Under the pieces are notes generated by a model that worked only from the letters and a program-made list of their open reading frames with translations, was not told where the DNA came from and made no database searches. From Lachnospiraceae bacterium UBA7050 (GTDB taxonomy: Bacteria > Bacillota > Clostridia > Lachnospirales > Lachnospiraceae): DNA of 6,503 nt. Position numbers and translations under genes: made by a program. Positions 1 to 4,681 of the stretch are shown piece after piece. The stretch lies in assembly GCA_002493905.1 (NCBI GenBank), contig DLAJ01000019.1, positions 24,645 to 31,147 of the forward strand, in the 5' to 3' direction. Numbering within the stretch: the stretch's first letter is position 1; every line of letters begins with the position of its first letter.

Positions 1-5
1 TTCCA

Positions 6-30
6 GAAGAAATGCCGAAGGCATTTCTTC
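6..30. repeat. Perfect 11-bp inverted repeat with 3-nt loop
   Basis: The arms at 6-16 and 20-30 are perfectly complementary and enclose a GAA loop (TTC when read on the minus strand). No run of T follows the hairpin on either strand, so alone it is a poor intrinsic terminator. It lies directly beside a second hairpin (32-58), and the two probably act together as the 3' end structure of an upstream rightward gene, or as a barrier between convergent genes. Confidence 0.7.
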
Positions 31-31
31 G

Positions 32-61
32 AAAGAGTTTGCGGAACGCAAACTCTTTTTT
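32..61 (+). terminator. Rho-independent terminator for rightward transcription
   Basis: A 12-bp perfect stem (32-43 with 47-58) closes a GAA loop, and the T-tract covers 56-61. The stem has a GC-rich apex and an AT-rich base. The T-tract is on the plus-strand side only; read leftward the stem is followed by just a few U within CTTTCG, so it would serve the minus-strand gene poorly. It therefore most likely ends a plus-strand gene lying left of the window, convergent with the phospholipase-like gene. Confidence 0.75.
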
Positions 62-69
62 ATAGTATA

Positions 70-83
70 CTCCAATTTTGGAG
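70..83. repeat. Small inverted repeat just past the stop of the phospholipase-like gene
   Basis: CTCCAA at 70-75 and TTGGAG at 78-83 are reverse complements, one base beyond the TAA stop (85-87) of the minus-strand gene. There is no U-tract after it in the leftward direction, so it can only be a weak transcript-end structure. Confidence 0.4.
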
Positions 84-84
84 A

Positions 85-783
85 TTAGAAAAGAGCGAGT
101 GCCCGAATCTGCGGCAAAATATCCGCGCAGCTCTCCTCCACGAACATGTCCGCCTGCTCCGGCGTCAGGTACACATATTCCCGTTCCAGATTTTCTCTCC
201 CCGCCAGATAAAATTCTGTAATGTACACACGTCTGTTGTCAAACGCTTTTTCAGAAAACATATCCATATAATGATTCTCAAACCCGATAAGTCCCCTGTA
301 AATCTGAAACGCCCGGAAATCAGGATGCTTTTTCAAATAAAGAAAGTCCAGATCATACCAGTCCCGTTTCAGTTCCTCCCATACAAATGCATTCAAATCC
401 TTTGCAGCCCGGTCCGGGTAAGCCGCCAGACTCCTTTCGTACACATTCTGCTTCCACAAAATATCGGTCATCAGATGCGTCAGATAGCCAAGATAAAACG
501 AATATTGCTCCCTCGTGTATCCCGTCTGTTTCTCCTTCGTAAAATACTGCGCAAGAAACCGGTCAATGCGTATGACCTTAGAACTGTCTCCATTCCCTTC
601 CCTGTCTGCACAAGGCTCCTCATAATGCGATGCGGCCTTATTCGGCGTAAAAACACTCCAATCCGCATTCGGTTCGCCGCTGTCGGGCGCAATATTTCCC
701 ATGATAAAATGCCCTGCGCTGACGTCCGGCAGTTCGTCAAGAAGCCGGTCCGCAATGCGCAGGTGTACCATCCATGAAGCCAT
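85..783 (-). CDS. Zinc-dependent phospholipase C-like protein, cytoplasmic form
   Basis: A 232-residue protein that I place in the zinc-dependent phospholipase C / S1-P1 nuclease-like hydrolase family (PF00882 type). Visible support: an N-terminal His7 in the MVHLRIAD segment, FIMGNIAPDSG (26-35) with Asp34, His53 in the following loop, and YLGYLTHLMTDILW (97-110), whose His103 and Asp107 resemble the family's HxxxD zinc-ligand helix. Known family members hydrolyse phospholipid phosphodiester bonds with bound zinc; that this protein does so is inference. There is no signal peptide or membrane segment, unlike the secreted clostridial toxins, so it probably acts inside the cell and its substrate is unknown. 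The ATG start is supported by a GGGAGG ribosome site about 8 nt upstream. It ends in a TAA at 85-87. The tRNA terminator at 912-948 separates it from the tRNA, so it should have its own promoter in 784-911, but I see no strong one. Confidence 0.8.
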   Translation of the reverse strand: MASWMVHLRIADRLLDELPDVSAGHFIMGNIAPDSGEPNADWSVFTPNKAASHYEEPCADREGNGDSSKVIRIDRFLAQYFTKEKQTGYTREQYSFYLGYLTHLMTDILWKQNVYERSLAAYPDRAAKDLNAFVWEELKRDWYDLDFLYLKKHPDFRAFQIYRGLIGFENHYMDMFSEKAFDNRRVYITEFYLAGRENLEREYVYLTPEQADMFVEESCADILPQIRALALF

Positions 784-808
784 GCAATTATCCTCCCACC
801 AAAAAGCT

Positions 809-865
809 GTGAAGTATCTGAGTCTCGCGGCATTCGTCAGAGCCCTTCGGACTTTGACTCATCAC
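809..865. other. Structured intergenic element upstream of the phospholipase-like gene
   Basis: On the plus strand GTGA (809-812) plus TGAGTC (819-824) pair with GACTCA (856-861) plus TCAC (862-865), leaving a 6-nt bulge at 813-818. Inside, GTCA (836-839) and AGCCC (841-845) face GGACT (849-853) and TGAC (855-858 region) around a TTC loop, with one mismatch or wobble depending on strand. The inner and outer stems share bases near 856-858, so the two folds compete. In the leftward transcript this would form part of the 5' leader of the gene ending at 85. It matches no riboswitch class that I recognise; it may instead be a copy of a dispersed genomic repeat. Confidence 0.4.
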
Positions 866-882
866 CCGAGGAAACGAACGCT

Positions 883-905
883 GTCACGCTTTGCGAGCCA
901 GCTTA
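883..905. repeat. Imperfect hairpin between tRNA terminator and leader element
   Basis: On the minus strand two 10-base arms, GCTGGCTCGC and GCGTGACAGC, flank an AAA loop and pair at eight of ten positions. No U-tract follows in either direction. Together with 809-865 it makes most of the 128-nt gap between the tRNA terminator and the next gene potentially base-paired. Function unknown. Confidence 0.3.
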
Positions 906-911
906 TCGCAA

Positions 912-948
912 TAAAAAGAACAGGTTATACCGAAATCTAACCTGTCCT
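912..948 (-). terminator. Rho-independent terminator of tRNA-Leu
   Basis: Read on the minus strand, AGGACAGGTTA pairs with TAACCTGTTCT (11 bp with one G-U) around a 10-nt loop, and is followed by a T-run (complement of 912-917). It starts 4 nt after the tRNA 3' end, which is a typical arrangement for a single-gene tRNA transcript. Confidence 0.85.
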
Positions 949-952
949 CTCC

Positions 953-1035
953 TGCCGGCAGTGGGACTTGAACCCACACGGTGTTGCCACCAACAGATTT
1001 TGAGTCTGCCTCGTCTGCCATTCCGACATGCCGGC
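953..1035 (-). tRNA. tRNA-Leu (anticodon CAA)
   Basis: An 83-nt class II tRNA. The 7-bp acceptor stem GCCGGCA/TGCCGGC is perfect and the discriminator base is A (complement of 953). The anticodon loop CTCAAAA, with CAA at 1002-1000, sits on a 5-bp stem whose first pair is G-U, and reads UUG leucine codons. A long variable arm, as expected for leucine tRNAs, precedes the T-arm with GTTCAAGTC. The 3' CCA is not encoded (GG follows the discriminator), so it must be added by nucleotidyltransferase. The gene stands alone, with its own promoter and terminator. Confidence 0.96.
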
Positions 1036-1053
1036 ATGCCTGCACCGAAAACT

Positions 1054-1082
1054 ATACTACCATAAAAGCGAAAAAATGGCAA
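1054..1082 (-). promoter_or_regulatory. Likely sigma-70/sigma-A promoter of tRNA-Leu
   Basis: On the minus strand TTGCCA (1082-1077, five of six to the -35 consensus) lies 17 nt before TAGTAT (1059-1054, four of six to the -10 consensus). Transcription would start near 1047, giving a leader of about a dozen bases before the tRNA 5' end at 1035, a usual layout for stable RNA genes. The -10 match is moderate. Confidence 0.6.
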
Positions 1083-1112
1083 GCAGTTTCCCTGCAGAAT
1101 TGAGTAAAGTCG

Positions 1113-1142
1113 TAACAGTTCGATTGGAATGCGGAACTGTTA
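1113..1142 (-). terminator. Hairpin after the decarboxylase gene, possible weak terminator
   Basis: TAACAGTTC (1113-1121) and GAACTGTTA (1134-1142) form a perfect 9-bp stem with a 12-nt loop, 7 nt beyond the TAG stop of the decarboxylase gene. There is no U-tract after it on either strand, so it may stabilise the mRNA 3' end or act as a Rho-linked or partial terminator. If it fails, transcripts of the five-gene unit would read into the tRNA gene. Confidence 0.45.
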
Positions 1143-1149
1143 TGAAAGT

Positions 1150-2427
1150 CTATATATTAAAATCCAGCTTGCCGTAAAAATCAAGCCCGTCGAAGGTTCT
1201 GAAATAATCCTGCGGCGTCTCGGCACGGCGGATCAGCTTCACCTCACCGTTTTCTTTTAACAGTAATTCCGCCGATTTTAATTTTCCGTTATAATTATAT
1301 CCCATTGCAAAGCCGTGCGCACCCGTATCGTGGATGACAAGGTAATCTCCGATCTCTATTTCCGGCAGCATCCTGTCTAAAGCAAATTTATCATTATTTT
1401 CACACAGAGAGCCGGTCACATCATATTTTCTGTCACAGGGCGCGTTCTCCTTTCCCAGCACTGTGATGTGATGATAAGCGCCATACATTGCCGGACGCAT
1501 CAGATTCACCGCACAGGCATCTACGCCGATATACTCTTTATGTGTATGCTTCTCATGGATTGCCGTCGTCACAAGCGCGCCGTAAGGTCCGGTCATAAAG
1601 CGCCCCATCTCAGTGTAAATCGCGACATTCCCCATGCCCGCGGGAACAAGCACCTCCTCATAAACCTTTCGTACGCCTTCTCCGATCACGCGGATGTCGT
1701 TCGGCTCCTGATCCGGTCTGTAAGGTATACCGACGCCGCCCGAAAGATTGATAAACGCGATATGCGCGCCCGTCTCATTCTGAAGCTTGACCGCCTGCTC
1801 AAACAAAATCTTAGCAAGCATCGGATAATATTCGTTCGTTACAGTATTACTTGCCAAAAAAGCATGGATGCCAAAATGCTTCACGCCCTTTTGCTTCAAC
1901 ATGCGGAAGCCTTCAAAAAGCTGCTCTGTCGTAAACCCGTATTTCGCATCTCCGGGATTATCCATAATGCCGTTACTCATCTTAAAAAGCCCGCCCGGAT
2001 TATAGCGGCAGCTGATCGTTTCCGGCAGCCTGCCAAGCGTCTGCTCCAAAAAATCAATATGCGTAATATCATCAAGATTAATGATGGCGCCAATGCGGTC
2101 CGCAAACTCGTATTCCTTTGCCGGCGTATCATTGGAAGAAAACATGATCTCTCCCTCCCCCGCCCCCATTGCACGCGCAAGCATCAATTCCGTCAATGAC
2201 GAACAGTCAAATCCACATCCAAACTCCCGCATAATATCAATAATATACGGATTCGGCGTCGCCTTGACCGCAAAATATTCCCTGAATCCCGGATTCCATG
2301 AGAACGCTTCCTTCACGGCCTTTGCATTCTCCCGAATGCCCTTTTCATCATAAATGTGAAACGGAGTCGGATAAGTCTTTACAATCTCCGCAATCTGTTC
2401 TTTTGTCACAAACGGTCTTTTTTCCAT
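1150..2427 (-). CDS. lysA: Diaminopimelate decarboxylase-like, fold-type III PLP enzyme
   Basis: A 425-residue enzyme of the LysA/ornithine-decarboxylase (alanine racemase-fold) family. The usual LysA reaction is meso-diaminopimelate to L-lysine plus CO2, the last step of lysine synthesis, in the cytosol. Visible motifs: YFAVKATPNP (51-60) with the PLP-binding Lys55, the glycine-rich loop NLSGGVGIPY (227-236), EMGRFMTGPYG (273-283) in place of the usual EPGR, LCENND (341-346) with Cys342-Glu343 from the other subunit's active site, and HDTGAHGFAMGYNYN (366-380). The HIGS-type segment reads IHAFLASN (187-194), so this is a divergent subgroup; activity on a related amino acid cannot be excluded. 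Length fits the family. The ribosome site TAGGAAGG overlaps the ung stop codon, with only 12 nt between the genes, so translation is probably coupled. It is the last gene of the unit. Confidence 0.85.
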   Translation of the reverse strand: MEKRPFVTKEQIAEIVKTYPTPFHIYDEKGIRENAKAVKEAFSWNPGFREYFAVKATPNPYIIDIMREFGCGFDCSSLTELMLARAMGAGEGEIMFSSNDTPAKEYEFADRIGAIINLDDITHIDFLEQTLGRLPETISCRYNPGGLFKMSNGIMDNPGDAKYGFTTEQLFEGFRMLKQKGVKHFGIHAFLASNTVTNEYYPMLAKILFEQAVKLQNETGAHIAFINLSGGVGIPYRPDQEPNDIRVIGEGVRKVYEEVLVPAGMGNVAIYTEMGRFMTGPYGALVTTAIHEKHTHKEYIGVDACAVNLMRPAMYGAYHHITVLGKENAPCDRKYDVTGSLCENNDKFALDRMLPEIEIGDYLVIHDTGAHGFAMGYNYNGKLKSAELLLKENGEVKLIRRAETPQDYFRTFDGLDFYGKLDFNI

Positions 2428-2434
2428 ATGATGT

Positions 2435-2442
2435 CCTTCCTA
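2435..2442 (-). promoter_or_regulatory. Ribosome binding site of the decarboxylase gene, overlapping the ung stop
   Basis: The minus strand reads TAGGAAGG, in which TAG is the ung stop codon and AGGAAGG is the Shine-Dalgarno sequence, 7 nt before the ATG at 2427. This fixes the start and suggests that ribosomes finishing ung help translation of the decarboxylase gene. Confidence 0.8.
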
Positions 2443-3114
2443 AATGTTCTCAATCTGCCAGTCAATCGGTTCTAAACCATTGGCAGTCAAAAAATCATTC
2501 GTTTTACTGAACGGCCTGCTCCCAAAAAATCCGCGGTACGCAGAAAGCGGACTCGGATGGGGCGCCTCTAAAATCAAGTGTTTTGGATTATGAAGCATCG
2601 CTTTCTTGCGCTGTGCAGGCGTTCCCCACAAAATAAATACAATCGGCCGGTCCTGTTCATTCAATATACGGATCGCTGCATCAGTAAATTCCTCCCAGCC
2701 AATACCTCTGTGTGAATTTGCCTGATGCGCCCGGACGGTCAACACCGTGTTGAGCATCAAAACCCCCTGTTTTGCCCACTTAACCAGATAGCCGTTATTG
2801 GGAATCTCACAGTCAAGATCGTCGTGCAGCTCCTGAAAAATATTAACCAGAGAGGACGGAATGTCCACATCCGGTTTCACGGAAAAGCAAAGTCCATGCG
2901 CCTGCCCGACATTATGGTAAGGGTCCTGTCCTAAAATAACAACTTTTACCTCATGCAGCGGCGTTAAATGAAACGCATTAAAAATATCATCCGAGGGCGG
3001 AAAAATCGGTCTCGTCTGATACTCTTCCACAATCGTCTGATGTAATTTTCGATAGTACGGCTTGCGAAACTCAGGACTCAAAGGTTCCAGCCAGTCATTG
3101 CTGATCGCCGGCAT
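2440..3114 (-). CDS. ung: Uracil-DNA glycosylase, family 1
   Basis: A 224-residue full-length family 1 uracil-DNA glycosylase, which removes uracil from DNA (from dUTP misincorporation or cytosine deamination) to begin base-excision repair. The motifs are complete: water-activating loop GQDPYH (62-67) with catalytic Asp64, uracil-recognition LMLNTVLTV (119-127) with Asn123, and the DNA-intercalation loop HPSPLSA (186-192) with His186. These match Asp64, Asn123 and His187 of the E. coli enzyme. Tyr66 of the first motif excludes thymine. There is no signal or membrane segment. The ATG is preceded by GGAG at 8-nt spacing. It sits 54 nt after hisF and 12 nt before the decarboxylase gene, with no terminator, so it is probably transcribed with them. 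There is no obvious pathway link to the his genes. Confidence 0.97.
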   Translation of the reverse strand: MPAISNDWLEPLSPEFRKPYYRKLHQTIVEEYQTRPIFPPSDDIFNAFHLTPLHEVKVVILGQDPYHNVGQAHGLCFSVKPDVDIPSSLVNIFQELHDDLDCEIPNNGYLVKWAKQGVLMLNTVLTVRAHQANSHRGIGWEEFTDAAIRILNEQDRPIVFILWGTPAQRKKAMLHNPKHLILEAPHPSPLSAYRGFFGSRPFSKTNDFLTANGLEPIDWQIENI

Positions 3115-3168
3115 CGTATCATCTCCATTTCATTTGTATCTTATCGAACACACTGTCTGCCAGATTTT

Positions 3169-3957
3169 TTAGAGACGCACAGGAATGCCTCGGTCAGACA
3201 GATATTGCTTCACTTCTCGAATCTCCAATTCCTTAAAATGAAATAAGGATGCTGCAAGCAGCGCATCCGCGCCGCCGTCTTTTACCGCGTCATAAAAATG
3301 AGAAAGTTCTCCCGCTCCTCCTGACGCAATAACCGGAATGGAAACCGCATCGCAGACCGCACGCGTCAGAGCAATATCATAGCCCTCCTTCGTTCCGTCA
3401 CAGTCCATACTGGTAAGAAGAATTTCTCCTGCACCGAGCTCCTGCGCTTTCACCGCCCATTCAACGGCATCCATGCCCATATCGACGCGGCCGCCGTTTT
3501 TGTAAATATTCCAGCCACCATCCGCATTTCTTTTGGCATCAATCGCAACCACTACACATTGGGAACCAAATTTATCCGCCGCGTCACTGATGAGCCGCGG
3601 ATTCATGATCGCTGCGCTGTTAACGCCAACCTTATCCGCACCCTCGCGTAAAACCGCCCGGAAATCATCGACCGTACGAATACCGCCGCCGACCGTAAAC
3701 GGAATGAATACTTTCTCCGCCACTCTCCGCACCATGTCTACGACAGTCGCCCTCCCGTCCGAGGACGCTGTAATATCCAGAAAAACAAGCTCATCCGCTC
3801 CCGCCTTGTCATACGCCTCGGCAATAGCGACCGGATCACCCGCATCCGTCAGATTTACGAAATTGACACCCTTGACAACGCGCCCGCGATTGACATCAAG
3901 ACACGGAATGATTCTTTTGGTATGCATTGTTTTCATTTGGAAGTTTTCGCTGCTCAA
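3169..3957 (-). CDS. hisF: Imidazole glycerol phosphate synthase, cyclase subunit HisF
   Basis: A (beta/alpha)8-barrel of 262 residues from the chosen TTG start. With HisH it turns PRFAR plus ammonia into imidazole glycerol phosphate (histidine) and AICAR (purines). Visible: KRIIPCLDVNRGRVVKG (14-30) with catalytic Asp21, FTVGGGIRT (87-95) and ASGGAG (211-216) as the phosphate-binding loops, and VVVAIDAKR (135-143) with the second catalytic Asp140. An ATG at codon 11 (3927) would give 252 residues and exactly T. maritima numbering, Asp11 and Asp130, but neither that ATG nor the one at codon 8 has a ribosome site. The TTG at 3957 has GAGGG 7 nt upstream, so I prefer it. That gives an unusual 10-residue N-terminal extension. 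The gene follows hisH by 73 nt. Confidence 0.95.
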   Translation of the reverse strand: MSSENFQMKTMHTKRIIPCLDVNRGRVVKGVNFVNLTDAGDPVAIAEAYDKAGADELVFLDITASSDGRATVVDMVRRVAEKVFIPFTVGGGIRTVDDFRAVLREGADKVGVNSAAIMNPRLISDAADKFGSQCVVVAIDAKRNADGGWNIYKNGGRVDMGMDAVEWAVKAQELGAGEILLTSMDCDGTKEGYDIALTRAVCDAVSIPVIASGGAGELSHFYDAVKDGGADALLAASLFHFKELEIREVKQYLSDRGIPVRL

Positions 3958-3971
3958 AGGAATTCCCTCAT
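3954..3971 (-). promoter_or_regulatory. hisF ribosome site and overlapping 5-codon leader frame
   Basis: On the minus strand, GAGGG (3969-3965) lies 7 nt before a TTG start (3957-3955). The same bases hold a tiny open frame, ATG at 3971-3969 then four codons (MREFL), whose TGA stop overlaps the TTG as TTGA. Its only upstream purine cluster, GGGAAG, is very close to the ATG, so translation of the frame is doubtful. If it is used, stop-start overlap would couple it to hisF. Confidence 0.4.
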
Positions 3972-4030
3972 CTTCCCAATTTGTTCTATATTCTGCAATT
4001 TATACTAACCTGAAAAACCAGCTTAAGAAT

Positions 4031-4645
4031 TTATTCAGACACGATTCCGATAAAATTTCGTAAAATCTGCAGTCCTGTTTCCGAGCTTTTCTCAGGATGG
4101 AACTGACAGGCAAACACATTGTCCTTTTCCACCGCAGCATGAATTTCCACTCCATACTGCGTCTTTGCCGCCACAATCTGTTCATCCCCTGCTTTCAAAT
4201 AATAGGAATGAACAAAATACACATAACTGCCATCCCTGATTCCATCAAACAGCCTGCTCTTTCTCGGAAACGAAAGCGCATTCCACCCAATATGAGGCAC
4301 TTTCAATCCTTTGGACTCCGGAATACGAAGGATATCACCTTTTAAGATTCCTAATCCATCCACACCCGCATTCTCGTCGCTTCGTTCAAATAAAAGCTGC
4401 ATGCCGAGACAAATCCCCAAAAAAGGAGTTCCTTTATCAACCACATGCCGAATGGTATCCACTAAATGGTATTGATACAGTCTGCTCATAGCGTCGCCAA
4501 ACGCTCCGACCCCCGGAAGGACTACTCCCTGAGCTGATTTTATTTTTTCCGCATCACGCGTAATACATACCTTCTCCCCTAAAAATTGGAAGGCCTTCTC
4601 CACGCTCTTTATATTTCCCGCATCATAATCAATGACCGCTATCAT
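4031..4645 (-). CDS. hisH: Imidazole glycerol phosphate synthase, glutaminase subunit HisH
   Basis: A 204-residue class I glutamine amidotransferase, full length for HisH. It hydrolyses glutamine and passes ammonia through the HisF barrel. Visible: start MIAVIDYDAGNIKSV, oxyanion-hole loop LPGVGAFGDAM (43-53), nucleophile elbow GICLGMQLLF (77-86) with Cys79, VPHIGWN (117-123), FVHSYY (144-149), and the rest of the triad in FHPEKSS (182-188), His183 and Glu185. All the catalytic residues are present. The ATG is preceded by GGAG at a short 5-nt spacing. It lies 36 nt downstream of the large membrane protein gene and is followed by hisF, its obligate partner. No other his genes are in the window, so the rest of the pathway must be encoded elsewhere. 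Confidence 0.97.
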   Translation of the reverse strand: MIAVIDYDAGNIKSVEKAFQFLGEKVCITRDAEKIKSAQGVVLPGVGAFGDAMSRLYQYHLVDTIRHVVDKGTPFLGICLGMQLLFERSDENAGVDGLGILKGDILRIPESKGLKVPHIGWNALSFPRKSRLFDGIRDGSYVYFVHSYYLKAGDEQIVAAKTQYGVEIHAAVEKDNVFACQFHPEKSSETGLQILRNFIGIVSE

Positions 4646-4681
4646 GACCGCTCCGTCTTTCTCTATTTCCCAATATAGTCC

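Noticed and set aside
271..777. Plus-strand open frame of 168 codons opposite the phospholipase-like gene
   Set aside because: There is no ribosome site or known domain, and it lies fully antisense to a well-supported gene.
812..840. Possible promoter CTGACG-16-GATACT upstream of the phospholipase-like gene (minus strand)
   Set aside because: Both boxes match only four of six positions and overlap the stem-loop element. The gene must have a promoter, but this one is not good enough to annotate.
953..1035. tRNA-Leu as an attachment site for an integrated element
   Set aside because: No integrase, no second copy of the tRNA 3' end, and ordinary chromosomal genes on both sides.
1027..1038. 12-bp palindrome CATGCCGGCATG as an operator
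   Set aside because: It comes from the first bases of the tRNA acceptor stem, GCCGGCA, plus chance flanking bases, so no regulator need be invoked.
1468..2199. Long plus-strand open frame of 243 codons inside the decarboxylase gene
   Set aside because: It lies wholly antisense to a gene with clear family motifs, has no recognisable domain, and reads as low-complexity basic sequence, as expected for a shadow frame.
3985..4025. Possible promoter in the 73-nt gap between hisH and hisF (TATAAA preceded by TTAAGC at 16 nt)
   Set aside because: The -35 match is weak and AT-rich gaps give such hits by chance; no terminator separates the genes, so read-through is the simpler view.
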